Positions 35,641 through 48,106 are shown, counted from the first letter of the stretch. The stretch: DNA of 64,000 bases from Erythroxylum novogranatense (GCA_029891385.1 CM057233.1:11411460-11475459); one strand, 5' to 3'. Made by a program: numbers and translations. The notes: generated by a model from the sequence alone, not told the origin.

Positions 35641-37321
35641 ACAGAGGAGATGGTTAGAATTGTTGAAGGATTATGATTGCACGATCGAGTATCATCCTGG
35701 CAAAGCTAATGTTGTAGCTGATGCTTTGAGTAGGAAATCATATAGCAGTGTGGCACAAGTGCAGGTATCGAGGTTACCTAGCCTAGTTCAGTTGAGGGCA
35801 CTGAATGTTGATTTGAGTTTGGACCAGAATGATACACTGATAGCTACGTTGAAGTTGAGACCTGTTTTGGTTGAATGTATCAAAGAGGCTCAGAGCAGAG
35901 ATCCAGACTTAGTGAAGTTAATTGAGAAGCTGAAAGTGAAGCTGGATTCTGAGTTTGAAGTGAGAGATGATACCTTGAGGTTAAAGCAGAGATTATGTGT
36001 GCCAAATGTTGATAATATGAGGAAAGAGATTTTAGAGGAAGCTCATTTAACAGCTTATGCTATGCATCCTGGTGCTACCAAGATGTATAACACACTGAAA
36101 TAGCATTACTGGTGGCCTGGTATGAAAAAGCAAGTAGCAGAATTTGTTTCTAAGTGTTTAACTTGTCAGCAGGTCAAGGCTGAGCATCAGGCTCCGGCAG
36201 GAAAATTGCATTCGTTACCCATTCCGGAGTGGAAATGGGAACACATCACGATGGATTTCATTATGGGTTTGCCTAGGACTCCGAGGCAACATGATGTCAT
36301 CTGGGTCATTGTGGATAGACTGACCAAATCGGCTCATTTCTTACCAGTGAGGGAGAATTATTCTTTAGATCAGTTGGCTCAATGATATGTGGATGATGTT
36401 GTGAGGTTACACGGGGTTCCAGTGTCCATAGTATCGGACAGGGATCCTAGATTTACCTCAAGATTTTGGGGTAGTCTATGCACGACTTTGGGTACCAAAT
36501 CGAGTTTCAAGATGACCTTTCATCCTCGCATGGATGGTCGAGCGAGAGAACGATCAAGACCTGTCGAGGATATGCTCGAGCTTGTGTTTTGGAGTTTCAG
36601 GAGCATGGATAAGTATATAGCTTTGATTGAATTCGCTTTATAATAATCAAGTATCACAAAGAAGATTGGTATGGCTCCATATGAGGCGTTGTACGGCAGA
36701 AAGTGTCGTTCGCCCATATTTTGGAATGAAGAGGGTCTACGAATTATCGAGGGCCCAGAATTGATTCAAGACACAGTTGATAAGGTGAAATTGATCCGTA
36801 GCAAAATTAAAATGGCACAAGATAGACAAAAAAGCTATGTGGATCAACACAGGCGAGATATGGAGTATCAGGTTGGTGACAAGTTATTTCTGAGAGTATC
36901 ACCTTGGCGAGGTGTTTTGAGATTCGGCAAGAAAGGTAAGCCAAGTCCGAGGTATATTGGTCCATTTGAGATCATTGAGAGAATTGGACCATTGGCTTAT
37001 AGGTTAGCCTTACCTTCAGAAATGGCTCAGATTCATAATGTGTTCCATGTGAGTATGCTTAGGCAATACCGGTCGGATCCGACTCATGTGATACCGACTC
37101 AGGAGATTGAAGTCTCTAGAAATCTGAGTTATGTTGAGGAACCTGTGAAGATCATTGGCTATCAGAATAAGCAATTGAGGAACCGAGTGATCCCAATGGT
37201 GAAAGTCCTTTGGAAGAATCATTCGAGTGAAGAAGCCACATGGGAAACGGAGGAGCACATGAAGAGTCAGTACCCCTACCTATTTGATCATTTAGGTAAG
37301 AATTTCGAGGACGAAATTTTT
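35641..37321 (+). pseudogene. Tekay-type gypsy pol 3' half (RH-IN-chromodomain)
   Basis: In order on the plus strand are the RNase H end ([27 protein letters not shown]), the zinc-finger integrase (HPGATKMYNTLK, then CLTCQQVKAEHQAP), the integrase core (MDFIMGLPRTPRQHDVIWVI, VSDRDPRFTSRFW), the C-terminal part (QVGDKLFLRVSPWRGV, YIGPFEIIERIGPLAYRLAL) and a chromodomain-like tail (VLWKNHSSEEATWE). Breaks are a TAG at about 36101 in place of the usual Gln codon, a TGA near 36384, and frame loss at 36500-36660 where the catalytic Glu region is garbled (GGTCGAGCGAG where GGTCAGTCAGAG is usual). The 5' half of the element is absent. Confidence 0.9.
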
Positions 37322-37337
37322 GTTAGGAGGGGAGAGT
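37322..37337 (+). promoter_or_regulatory. Polypurine tract of plus-strand gypsy
   Basis: GTTAGGAGGGGAGAGT lies immediately before the LTR start TGTAACATCCC. Confidence 0.85.
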
Positions 37338-38194
37338 TGTAACATCCCGTTACCCATGCTAGGGCTAGAATTGTGAATTTTGAGAATTAGTGAGAAATTA
37401 GAAAAATGCACATCATGCGCTATTAATTGTGACATGCAAATTTTGCACATTTATATGATTGTACATGCATTCATTGACATTTCCGGGTACAATTGAATTA
37501 TTAATTGTGATTATAATGTGTTTTGGTGATTTTGGTATTAATTAGGACATTTTGGGATTTTAGTGAATTTAGTGAAAATATTGATTTTGGGCCAATTATA
37601 TTGTGACATGTGGCATCATATAAGTGAGACAAATGGCTTCGTTAAAGAGGGTGTGTAAGGCATGCATAGTCTCGAGTGTGAGTTTGAGTTGGGCAAATGT
37701 ATTGCATGTGTTCTCGGTGAAGAAACACTTGATTTCGAATGAGAACCTTGGGACTTTAGCTGTTTTAATCTCTCTTCTTTGGAGTTCATAGCCGATTCGG
37801 GTAAGTTATGTTTAACTTGAGTTTTGTTATTGTTAAATGACGTTTTCGGTGGAAATGTATGCATGCATGCGATGTTAGAGAAGTGGGTTTCGTGTTGAAC
37901 AGAGTAGATGAGTGTTTGAGAGTAGGAAACTGTTAATATGTTGTTGAATGAACTCTAGATTGGAAGATTTGCAAATACTGCTCGGGTTTTGAGATGACGA
38001 AATGATACATGCATGCATTGTGTCCGTTGTTTATCAGTAGAAGTGAAGTTGATGTTTAAGAATGAATCTTGAGTTTAATCTTATGTAAATGTTTCAAAAT
38101 GGATTAGGAGTTAATTGGAGTGAAGTTTTAGAGATTGTTTTGGGTTTAGAAGTGAAAAATCTGGAAAAAGAAATCGGAGAAGACGAGTTGCAGA

Positions 38195-38400
38195 ACCAGA
38201 CGTCGTGACGTGTTTTTAATTTATTCGTCGCGACGTGTAGCTTAGTTTGTTTATTCGTCGCGACGTTCATTTTCTTCCTCGCCATGACTTAGGTAACCCT
38301 CCCTTGATCTCGTCGCGGCGAACGCTGTAAAAATCCCGAGAAAATCAAATTTTTGGGCTGTTCGTCGCGACCTCATATTTTCCCCACGTCGCGACGAGCA
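38195..38400. repeat. Array of palindromic words CGTCGCGACG in LTR
   Basis: At least six copies or variants of CGTCGCGACG occur in about 200 bases, often preceded by TTTATT. The same word fills 636-880 in an LTR with different edges. Confidence 0.75.
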
Positions 38401-39604
38401 TCCATCTTTTGACAGCTCGAACATGCTTTAGTATTTAGACCATAACTTTCTCTATACTGATCCAATTTGGGTGATTCTTGATTCCCTATAAACTAGAGAC
38501 ATAGGGCTACAACGTTTATGAAGAAATGGAGTTTTAATTCTGTCTCTAAGAGTTTCATATTTTGGTTGCAAGTTGAGGTATAAATTTTTCTAGAACTTAT
38601 GAACCATCGGTAATATTTTAAGGATATCTCTCGGTATATTGATTCAAATTAAAAGATTTTGGTGTCCTTAGAAATATAATAAATGGGGGAACAACTTTAT
38701 AGAAGGAAGTTTTGTCTAATTTGGTCATTTACCTGATCTAATTTAGTATGGAAAGTTGATCAAAATATGTTCTATAGGAAAAATCTGAAGTGGTCAATGA
38801 AGCTATGAGATTATTTGACATTGTTTGGTCCAATTCAATTGTAAGAATACATGGTATCAATGAGGGATTTGATTCCTAAATGATTTTTGATAAGGATCGC
38901 ATTATTGCACCCCGGAATTGTCATTGAACATGCATTGTACATACATTCTATACATTGATATTTTTATGAAAGAACATTTGTGCAATTGTGCAAAGTGTGA
39001 TATTTGTGAATGTGTTTTGCCTATTTTAGAGGAGCATATCGGACGCCAATCGGACATTGCCGGACCATTCAGGCAATAGCTTATTGGAGCGTGCTGTGAG
39101 TCAACCTAGATGTTTTCCTAGGATTGATTTAATTTGATTTGTTTAAGCTTTCAATATTGTTTTATTGCTTGCGATCTAATTATGAATTCCGGACTTCAAT
39201 TGTCCGAGGAGATCAATATTTGGGAATGTATTAGAAGTGCTCTGATTGTGACTTTGTTTACTATGAAATTCTGAACGTGATTATAAATGTTATGTGAATC
39301 CTCAACGAAAGTTGAATGCCGGATTTAGATCCGATGAATATGAGTTCTGTTGGATATGTGATTGTGATACATGCGATATTCAGATAGATGCATGTCATAA
39401 AATGCATGCTCAGATAAAGGCGTTGTGACTTGAATTGTCGTATGAAGCGCTTTCACGTAGAGCTTTGCTCGTGATATATGTGTACACGTAGAGCTATGCT
39501 CCGTGATTCGTTTCGATTGAGCCCTACGGCCAAAGAATTGTATAAGTATGTGATAGGCATTCACCACAACAATAAGAACGAATGTGAGTCTCATATGCAT
39601 ATGT

Positions 39605-39629
39605 TTATATATATATATATATATATATG
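39605..39629. repeat. (TA)n microsatellite
   Basis: A short pure TA run within the gypsy LTR. Confidence 0.85.
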
Positions 39630-40165
39630 ATCTGTTTGGCAATGATTAAATGTTACACTTGATTGTGTGAGTTTTGAATTATAAATGTATCTCGCTATGA
39701 ATGTTTGTGAATTATGTAATGTGTGCTTATGATCCGTGAATTCATCAATGATGGTTCACTCATGGAGTTTGCAAAACTCATCAAAATTTGCAATGTGGCT
39801 TTTCAGCACAGTCAGAGACCTAGTTCCTTAGTCAAGACTTAAGGAATCTTTTGGATAGAGTTATGGCTCAGAGGTCTGTCAGCTGACACCAGAAGTGTTC
39901 TAGCCTTATTTTTGTCTTTTTGTTGGGCATTGTATAAGCTTTTATGCTTAGTCTTTTGGTGGTATCAGTGTAAGCTTTATGAATGAAAGGATTTAAATGG
40001 TTTTAAAATTTAGTTACTGGAGTGCGTTAGATGATGCCATGTGTTTATTGGATTGCCATATGTAAGTCGGTTATGTTTTTGCTCCAACATACCATTGTCA
40101 TAAGGTATGTACTTGAATGTCCTTCGGGTGTTCGGGTATTTGCCTTATGGTAGTGGGATGTTGCA

Positions 40166-42740
40166 AGTGTGGTAAACAACATAAACTACCATTTCAATCA
40201 CATCCTATTTCTGTCACTAAACCTCTAGAAATAATTCACACCGATGTATGGGGTCCTAGTCCTTATCCTTCCACAGATGGGTATAGATACTACATTATTT
40301 TTGTGGATGCATTTTCTAGATTTACTTGGTTTTATCCCCTCAAAAACAAATTAGACACATTAGCAATCTTTACTAAATTCAAAGCTTCAGCTGAATTACA
40401 ACTAAATCAGAAAATAAAAGCTCTCCACAGTGATATGGGTGGAGAATTTACTGCTCTTTTACCCTTTCTTGCAACCCATGGAATACAAACCCGATTCAGT
40501 TGTCCTTATACCCATCAACAAAATGGAATTACGGAATGAAAACACAGACATATAACAGAAACTGGCCTCACACTACTCTCTCATGCCAACATGCCACTGA
40601 AATTTTGGCTTGAAGCATTTCAAACCGCAACCTATTTAATTAATGTTCTACCCAGTCCAACACTACACAATCTATCACCTTTTCAAAAGCTTTTTCATCA
40701 AAAACCTTCCTATAATCATCTTCGAGTGTTTGGTTGTGCTTGTTTTCCCTTCCTACGATTCTACAATAAACATAAATTGGGTTTTCATACCAGTAAGTGT
40801 ATCTTTCTTGGGTACAGTCCTTTTCATAAGGGCTACAGGTGTCTCCATCCTAAAGGGTATGTCTACATCTCTAGACATGTTACATTCAATGATTATTCAG
40901 ATATTTTCTGTAAACCTTCTTCTTGTTCTCCAGCATCTTCCAGTCTCCCCTTTTTCTGTCATAACAGATGCTATACAGGCTATTCCTGCTCAGTCTCGGC
41001 CAGTAGTCGCTTCCCTGCAACAACATCCTTCATCCACTACACCACAGGTAAGCTCTTCTGCTCATTCTTTATCTGATCACTTATTATCTTCCCATACATC
41101 TTCTAATCACTCTACAGACCACCCTGTTCCCACTCCTATTTCCCAAACCACCATTCCCACTATTACTAACTCTCATCCAATGCAAACTCGCTCAAAGAGT
41201 GGTATCTATAAGCCTAAGGTTTATTTTTCCCATTTCTCCTCCATCCCTAATTCAACACCCCAAACTCCTACTGAAGCTCTCAAAGATCCCTTATGGAAAC
41301 AGGCCATGGCTGAGGAGATTCAAGCCCTCAAATTTAATGACACTTGGCATTTAGTCCCCTATACTTCATCTATGAAGCTACTAGGTACTAAGTGGGTATT
41401 CCGAATCAAGTACACATCCACTGGTGACATTGACAAATACAAGGCTCGCCTAGTAGCCAAAGGATTTAGTCAGACACCTGGTTTTGACTTTACAGAAACT
41501 TTAGTCCTGTAGTAAAGTCATCAACTATCAAGGTCATGCTTTCCCTTGCAGTTTCTCACAATTGGGACATCCAGCAAATTAATATCAACAATGCATTCCT
41601 ACATGGCTCACTACTTGAAGACATCTACATTACTCAACCTACTGGTTTTACTGATCCTATACGGCCCACCCATGTTTGTAAGCTTAACAAAGCTCTCTAT
41701 GGCCTAAAGCAGGCTCCAAGGGCCTGGTATAATACTCTCAAGTCTACACTGCTACAATGGGGTTTTCAGCATTCAATGTCTGACACATCTTTATTCTATA
41801 AGCATCACAAAGGTTCCCTATTGCTCTTATTAATATATGTTGATGACATATTAATAACATGGAACTCAAATGCAAACATTCAGCAAATCATATAACAATT
41901 AAACAACAGATTTGCCTTAAAAACATTAGGCAGTATTAATCATTTTCTTGGTTTTGAGGTTTATAGGGACAAGACAGATCTATACCTTTCTCAAAGGCAG
42001 TACATATTGGACCTACTTGCTCGTGCAAAAATGACATCCTGCTCTCCTTGTCCAACTCCTCTTGCACTTGGTACCAAGCTATCTGCTCTTAATGGTAATC
42101 CCTTTGCTGATCCCACTATGTATCGCAGCATCATTGGTGCCTTTCAGTACCTTCACAGTCAACCGATTAAGTCAATTTTTATCAAACCCTTTAGATACCC
42201 ATTGGGTTGCCTGTAAAAGAGTTCTTCGCTATCTTAAAGGAACTACTACTCTTGCCCTTCATTTTCGACCTTCACCACAACCTCTGTCACTACAAGCTTA
42301 TAGTGACTCTGATTGGGCGGGAAATCCTGATGATAGGAAGTCCACAACGGGAGGTCGTGTCCTCCTAGGGGGCAATCTGGTATTTTGGAGCTCAAAGAAA
42401 CAGACTACGGTATCCCGCTCCAGCACCGAAGCTGAATACAGAGCCCTAGCTCAAAACTCTACAGAAGTTCTATGGCTACACTCACTACTCAAAGAGTTAG
42501 GATTTACTCTACCACATACACCAATTCTTTGGTGCGATAACAATGGAGCTCGACTACTTGCCCAAAATCCAGTCTTTCACGCCCGCACGAAGCACATCGA
42601 AGTCGATGTACATTTCATACGGGACAAAATAACCAGTGGACTATTGGATGTGAAATACGTAAACACTGAAGATCAACTAACAGATTTACTCACCAAACCA
42701 CTCACAGCATCCAGAACGTCGATATTGATCTTCAAACTGC
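40166..42740 (+). pseudogene. copia pol (integrase, RT, RNase H), 5' truncated
   Basis: The gypsy LTR cuts this element inside the pre-integrase zinc block (CGKQHKLPFQSHP follows at once). Next come the integrase core (IHTDVWGPSPYPSTDGYRYY, HSDMGGEFTALL), then LEAFQTATYLINVLPSPTL, reverse transcriptase (ALKDPLWKQAMAEEIQALK; KYKARLVAKGFSQTPGFDF; LLIYVDDILITWN at about 41840) and RNase H (AYSDSDWAGNPDDRKSTTGG, SRSSTEAEYRALAQ, LTDLLTKPL). Breaks are a TGA at 40537, frameshifts near 40900, 41510 and 42200, and a TAA at about 41893 (CAA to TAA). Most key residues survive, so decay is modest. Confidence 0.9.
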
Positions 42741-42886
42741 ATGTTTCGGCTCTTCCTCACTTTCGCCTAACAGGGAATCTTCGAAAAAGAGACACTGATG
42801 TTGAAGAAAGACTAGCAGTCAAAACGTTGTCAACTGATCTCCAAGCTTCGTGTGTTAACTCTCCCTCACTCTCGCTTGACAGGGAA
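42741..42886 (+). other. copia 3' untranslated segment with purine tract
   Basis: Between the end of RNase H and the LTR, two similar blocks occur (CTCACTTTCGCCTAACAGGG near 42757 and CTCACTCTCGCTTGACAGGG near 42865). The second, ending AGGGAA, is the likely polypurine tract before the LTR start TGTTCGAGAAGAC. Confidence 0.5.
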
Positions 42887-43400
42887 TGTTCGAGAAGACA
42901 ACGCTTTAGGTTAAATCACACCACCAATTGTGAGCCAAAATCATCTGATGATAAACCTTCAAGTGGGCTGGAACTATTTAAGCTACAAAAGCCCAATTCA
43001 TCTTTTATACAGAACCGACCCAATGAAAAGCCTTCAGTGTTGATTAAGTCTTCTAGAAGATCTCTACGCACCTGCACTTCACCACATGGGGTCACTCAAC
43101 ATTAACAGCTGTAAAACTAACTGATATTTGTTATCTGTTATCAATAACAACCATTAGATCAAATAAACAAAAGATCAACGGTCAGCAACAATTCTTGTAT
43201 CATGTATAAATATAAACATCCATCAATGAAAGAAGCTGCAGAGCATTTTATTACAGAAATCAAACTTTTACAAGGTGGATACAGCTGTTTAGATCTTCAA
43301 CAGTTACGTGGAATGGGAGCTCTGTGGTTACTGCAGATAATTATCTAACATGCTATGCTATGTTTGACGTTTACTCCGCGGGACCCTGGTAACTCTCAAA
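42887..43400 (+). mobile_element. 3' LTR of copia element (end approximate)
   Basis: It starts TGTTCGAGAAGAC after a purine tract and contains a TATA box at 43205. No 5' partner is available, so the right border (somewhere in 43335-43420) is a guess based on the usual distance from the TATA box. Confidence 0.55.
43205..43212 (+). promoter_or_regulatory. TATA box of copia LTR
   Basis: TATAAATA lies about 320 bases inside the LTR, followed by CATCCATCA and a likely transcription start region. Confidence 0.5.
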
Positions 43401-43471
43401 TCGATAATCTGACAATACTTGGGTTTGAAATTTGACTGCACTGTCTCCTTCTGCAATATAATTCCGTTGCT

Positions 43472-43752
43472 TCCGGACTATGACTAACTTCGAGCCACTG
43501 CACAAGCTGCAAGCTCATATATTCTGAACCCCACGCCTCTTTTACTTGTTAGGTATCTGTCTACTGTATCATCTGATTATACTGTGAAGATATGGAATGT
43601 TGATGGGTTCACATTGGAGAAAACCCTAAACGATGTACAATGTATTTAAAGTGAGATACCTTTGAGAAAAAATGACACATCCTACCTAAATTTTTGATAT
43701 TGTCTGCATGTCATTTATTTTTCTGTGGGATGGTGCTTACCTTATAACAGGT
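43472..43752 (+). pseudogene. LST8: LST8-like WD40 gene relic, two exon pieces
   Basis: The plus strand encodes [14 protein letters not shown] (43476-43519), then [20 protein letters not shown] (about 43559-43621). After a gap it has FSV followed, with a one-base shift, by DGAYLITG (43720-43752), ending at an AG|GT that looks like an exon border. These are consecutive repeats of plant LST8, the WD40 partner of the TOR kinase; WNVDGF is especially telling. Stops, a missing segment with GHQRWVWDC, and small insertions show that it is dead. The final exon piece is at 59654. Because intron-like spacing is kept, it is a decayed genomic copy rather than a retrocopy. Confidence 0.75.
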
Positions 43753-43980
43753 ACTTTGCATGACAAACTTGAGTAGATCATTGTTACGTTTCTTTATTAA
43801 TTCTGAGAAGAATTGAAAACAAGCTTGTTATCTTGCAAGAAGGTGTTTAACCTTGTTAAGTAAGCAACGTTAACATTCCTTTGATTCTATGATCTGCAAA
43901 GATTGGAGTTTTTCCTCTCATGTCCCTTCTTAGAGTTTTTGTCTCGAAATTGGCTTGTTATTTCAAAAGTCTATCCTGTA

Positions 43981-44133
43981 GAGTCAACGTAATCTATATT
44001 TGTAAGGCAGAATAAACTCTTAAAGGACATTTTTTTCTTATGCCTAAAGCTCAAATTGTTACCTTGTTTTACTTTATGTCTCATTATCTTTTTTCATTCT
44101 TATGAGTTTAACTTCTACGAAACACTTTCAATG
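43981..44133 (+). repeat. Left part of ~190 bp direct repeat (copy 1)
   Basis: This is similar to 59275-59430 (AGGCAGAATAAAC, TTTTTCATTCTTA, TTTCAATG in the same order). Copy 1 continues at 53334 after the Mutator-like insertion. Together with copy 2 at 59275-59460 it flanks the copia element at 53373-59260. Confidence 0.65.
44125..44133. repeat. 9-bp target-site duplication CTTTCAATG, left copy
   Basis: Identical to 53334-53342. The uninterrupted relative at 59422-59430 (CATTTCAATG) contains this site once. Confidence 0.85.
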
Positions 44134-44375
44134 GAGCGCGAATCGTCTGTCCAAAATAACTCTGTCTTATTTTGTCTAAGAGTAAAACATCATCGTTTTT
44201 TCTTTAAATTTTAACAGACATGTAGAGCCTGTGTTAAAGCTGTTAGTTTTCTTTCAAATCCACTTTTGAAACAATTTCTAATATTTAACTGCCACTATTC
44301 TGATACTTACTTCTTATTATTATGAATTTTTTTGCAAAGTATTTATTATATGTATTTCATTTATTATTATATTCT

Positions 44376-44452
<77 letters not shown>

Positions 44453-45008
44453 TTATAATATTTATTAATTATATTAAAATAATAATACTAAATTATTATT
44501 AATAATAATAATTAATAAATACATATATTATTATGAAATTTTTGCAAAGTGTTTATTATATATATTTAATTTATTATTATATTCTTTGATAATAAATAAT
44601 AATAATAATAATTATTATTATTATTATTATATATATATATGTATAAATAAATTAATGTTATTGTTATTGTTATTATTATTATTAATTTATTATTATTATA
44701 TTCGATATGATTATAATATTTATTAATTATATTAATTTCTATTATTATTATGAAATTTTTAATAATTACTAATTTTCTTCTTCTTATTATTAACTTTATT
44801 ATTCTGAACAATTTAGTTATTCTTATAATATTTAATTATTATTAGTATTATTTTTCAACTGGAGTATATATACTTATTATTATAAATTTTAATAATATAA
44901 TACAAACGGTTTATTATTAATATTAGTATTATTATTAATATTAAATTCCTTATTATTATTATTATTATTAAAATGTTTATAATTATTCATATCATTATTA
45001 AATTCCTT
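44134..45008 (+). repeat. Left terminal inverted repeat of Mutator-like element
   Basis: The inverse complement of 52477-53333, colinear from the terminus to AAATTCCTT at the inner end. The outer 200 bases are of ordinary composition and the rest is dominated by ATT/TAA triplets. Length differences are confined to the microsatellite runs. Confidence 0.85.
44380..44450. repeat. (AAT)n/(ATT)n microsatellite
   Basis: Runs of AAT followed by ATT, forming an inverted pair. The counterpart on the right arm is at 53030-53095. Confidence 0.9.
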
Positions 45009-45233
45009 ATTATAAGAAAGTGTATTTATTGTTATTGTTATTATTATTATTATTATTGTTATTATTATTATTACGTAAATTTGTTAATTAATTTAATTAT
45101 TCTTATAATATTTAATTATTATTAGTATTATTTTCCAACTGGAGTATATATACTTATTATTATAAATCTTAATAATATAATACAAACGGTTTATTATTAA
45201 TATTAGTATTATTATTAATATTAAATTCCTTAT
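45009..45233. repeat. Partial duplication of TIR sequence
   Basis: 45098-45235 repeats 44815-44955 of the left arm almost base for base (TTCTTATAATATTTAATTAT through ATACAAACGGTTTATTATTA). It abuts the first viral codons, so the viral joint is inside a duplicated piece of the terminal repeat. Confidence 0.8.
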
Positions 45234-45430
45234 TACTAGCTCGATACCATTTTCTGGTGGATCTTTTACAATTATTTGGTCATTTGTCTCTTGAATTTTA
45301 ACTGTATTTGTTGTATTAATGATACTATTTCTATTTGGGTTTGTATAATAGCTTCAATTTTCTGTTCTATTATTTCTTGTGTTTGTACTATTGATTCTAG
45401 ATGTTGCGTAAGGTTTGTTAATGTTGTCAT
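45234..45430 (-). pseudogene. Caulimovirid coiled-coil ORF, truncated copy 1
   Basis: This is a truncated and frameshifted copy of the ORF at 49832-49602. It starts at an ATG at 45430 overlapping the stop of the movement-protein ORF and breaks off at the transposon's terminal-repeat sequence. Confidence 0.7.
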
Positions 45431-46412
45431 AGTTTCGAACTAAATAGGTAGATAGTGTAGATAATTGTCGTTGAATTTCTTCTAACTGCCTTGTTTGATT
45501 ATTGGGTTCTGTTATTCTTAATGGTCGCTCTATATAAAGAGGTCTTTGATGTCTTAATGATGAGAGATCTTAGCAAAGGAGTATTATTTGATGATGATTT
45601 CGAAAAGAATGTCTTCTTTCAATTAATGGAATTCTTTGGTTCAAAGGGTTGTTGTATTCTTCGAAGTGGTTGTACTTTTGGTTGAATTTTATTCCTACTT
45701 TAGCAACTTCTTGGAACAATTGATCTAAATAGATTTGTTCGGTATGTTTGAAATCAATACTATGATGTGAATTAGTTAATGCATAACTAATTTGATAAGT
45801 TAATGAAAAGGGATATTGTCCGAGTCATTAAATTAGTTCTATAAAATTTATATGCAATTGTAATAGCTTTATCCAATTCAGAAGAAATTAAGGAATTCCT
45901 AATTTTAAACGAGTGTTAAATTTGATTTTTCCATATTGTAAATTTCCATTCATCATTCCTAAAATTTGATCATTTAGATTGTTCATTCTTTCATCTAAAA
46001 TTGCCATTCTAATAGGAGTATCAATTCCTTGTTGAAAAGTGGATTTTAATAATATTTGGATGGTAGATAATTGAATATATCCAATTTTCTTTCGTTTTGA
46101 TTCTGGTAACAATTGTAATTGTCTATGAATTTGTTCGGGATTAATTAAACTAACTCTTAGATTTCCATGACATTGATCAATTCGAATAGGTTGTTCTTGA
46201 ATAATTTTTCCATAATAAATAAGATTTTGTCTGTTAAAGATTTGTTTTATTGTTGATTTGTGAATGTCTTGACCTTTCTTTAAATCTAACTGAGCTTTAG
46301 CAATTTGATTCTTTTTATCTTGAGTTATTAAGGTAGAAACTTGAAAAGTTCCTAAGGATTCAGTTAATTCTAAATTGTCTACATCGAGGATGGTAGAAGT
46401 TTGAGAAGTCAT
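45428..46412 (-). pseudogene. Caulimovirid movement protein, copy 1
   Basis: This encodes a 30K-superfamily plant-virus movement protein, which forms or widens plasmodesmal channels. The frame is open from 46412 to 45888. Recognisable are ITQDKKNQIAKAQLDL near the start, then CHGNLRVSLINPEQIHR, then GYIQLSTIQILLKSTFQQGI, the conserved core. A frameshift near 45888 puts the C-terminal part in other frames. It is nearly identical to copy 2 (50813-49829); most differences lie at CAG/CTG sites. The start ATG overlaps the upstream stop as ATGA. Confidence 0.75.
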
Positions 46413-46680
46413 AATGTATTGGGATGATATGGATGATAACAATGATGATCAGTTTCAATTTGTTCTAATTGTGTTAATTGTTCTATATATTGTTGATGTA
46501 ATCTTTGTACTACAGATAAATGTTCTTCATAAGGTCGTCTGCCGAGACGATTGATTCCTAGAAATATAAGACTATCAATACGATTTTCATTGTATTGTAT
46601 ATGATCTTTATAATGATTTATAGCTTGTTGTGTGTAATGAATTCTTTCTTGTAAATCTAAACAAATGGGACAGATTCATT
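46410..46680 (-). pseudogene. Caulimovirid small ORF (CPIC protein), copy 1
   Basis: A copy of the ORF at 51079-50810 with one extra base at the start (CAGATTCAT here, CAGTTCAT there), which removes the proper ATG. The rest of the frame is conserved. Confidence 0.65.
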
Positions 46681-47250
46681 TAAAAGTCTTCGGGAAATTA
46701 CTACAATCGACATTGTCTAAATCATAGTTTATATCTTCATCTATGTTGTCATAATCCAGTCCGTAATTTCTATATCTTCTATTTCGTATCGGAAGGAAAT
46801 AATTGTGATAGTGATTCGAACAATATAATTGTTGTTGTAATTCAAGATCTAAATTTCTTGAAATTTGTTCTAAGAAAATATCTTGTTGTATTTGTGTTAA
46901 TCTTTCTATTTCATTTTCATCTTCTAATAATTCAAAAGTTTCGATTCTTCCTCGATGGAGGTGAGAAATCAAAATTATATCTCTATCATCGAGTCGTATG
47001 AGATAACCGACACACAGTATTGAGACCTAATATAGTTCTATATAAATAATTAAGAGTAATATCTAGATGATGACAGCTAATTTCAAAATATTGACAAATT
47101 ATTTCATGAGGAATAAATAATCGACTTGCAATTATAAAGAAAAGTAAAGGTCATGCTTGAAATAAAGTAAAAGCATAAACATGTATTTGATTAATAATGA
47201 CAGTAAACAATAATTAATAAAATAAGATAATTGAAATGTCATGTTGATGG
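46676..47250 (-). pseudogene. Caulimovirid acidic ORF, copy 1
   Basis: A copy of 51647-51080. The open part 46972-46676 encodes DENEIERLTQIQQDIFLEQI and an Asp-rich tail, with a few frame changes against the other copies near 46770-46850. Confidence 0.6.
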
Positions 47251-47589
47251 AATGCTTTAATCAATAAGTAAATCCATTTCTTGTTCAAATTCATATCTAT
47301 CAGCTTTTAATCGAATTATAAATATATAATGTTTGATCTAATAAAACTCTTGCATTTATTAAAAGTTGAAAACATTGATTTTCTTTTGCCATTTTTATAT
47401 GTTCATGATATAAGTCAATAAACTTTCTTTGTTCGGTTTGATTTCTTTATAAAACGAATTCTTTGTATAAGTGATCGGCGATGATCAAAATAATTCATTT
47501 TATTTAAATGATAAGAAGAGATAATTTGGATACATAATATTTATGCTCGCAATACAATCTAAAATACAATAATCTAAAAGCTTAATTAA

Positions 47590-47810
47590 ATCTGCTGATT
47601 CTTCAATCATTTTCTTGGCGAGAAAGAATTTCTTGTTCTTCATTATAAAGAGGGTGATCCGGAGAATTCTTAAAACGGGATCGGTGTAAATATCATTTGC
47701 TTTCTTGTTTCTTGCAATTGTTTTAATCTTAAGTTCTTCAGATTCGCTTTGCGATTATCTAGTGCTTTGATTCGTTGCTTCAACATACGTTTGATGTGAA
47801 AATAAGCCAT
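47590..47810 (-). pseudogene. Caulimovirid leader-proximal small ORF, copy 1
   Basis: Corresponds to the ORF 52205-51993 (MAYFHIKRML start) with extra bases that break the frame. Confidence 0.55.
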
Positions 47811-48037
47811 TCTGAAAATCAAATTCTGGTAAGTCGTGAAAAGATTTTAAAAAGAATGATAAGAAATTTAATAATTTTTAAAATGCTACTGATTATATAA
47901 CAGAAGATTGCATGAATGATAGCTACAATAAATAAAATAATAAGAAGTATGATTTGATAAAATATATGCATGATTTGTATGCTTGAATTAATCTAATGGT
48001 GACAAGAAGTTAACCATAATCACTCTAACCTGTTCTT

Positions 48038-48104
48038 CCTGGCTCGCTTGAACGTCACACCGGACTTAAGTGCGAAGAGAGAAGATAGAGAGAGTAATGT
48101 ATGG
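48038..48104. repeat. 67-bp segment, inverted relative to 52409-52475
   Basis: CCTGGCTCGCTTGAACGTCA onwards is the exact inverse of the segment lying between the viral DNA and the right terminal repeat. Here it separates two viral pieces, marking a rearrangement joint. Confidence 0.85.
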
Positions 48105-48106
48105 AA

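Larger units (their letters stand above)
37338..40165 (+). mobile_element. 3' LTR of Tekay-type gypsy (2.8 kb)
   Basis: This starts TGTAACATCCCG right after the polypurine tract and ends GTGGGATGTTGCA, where copia codons begin. Edges match the other Tekay-type LTRs, but the body is a different family. It holds a palindromic-word zone (38195-38400), one copy of the CATAACTTT / GATTCTTGA phrase at about 38440, and a (TA)n run at 39605-39629. The partner 5' LTR is missing. Confidence 0.85.

Noticed and set aside
44566..44811. 81-codon Ile/Asn-rich frame
   Set aside because: Translation of a triplet microsatellite.
44380..45235. ATT/TAA triplet arrays considered as a CRISPR-like or satellite array
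   Set aside because: Pure triplet microsatellite inside a terminal inverted repeat, with no spacers and no repeat-spacer alternation.
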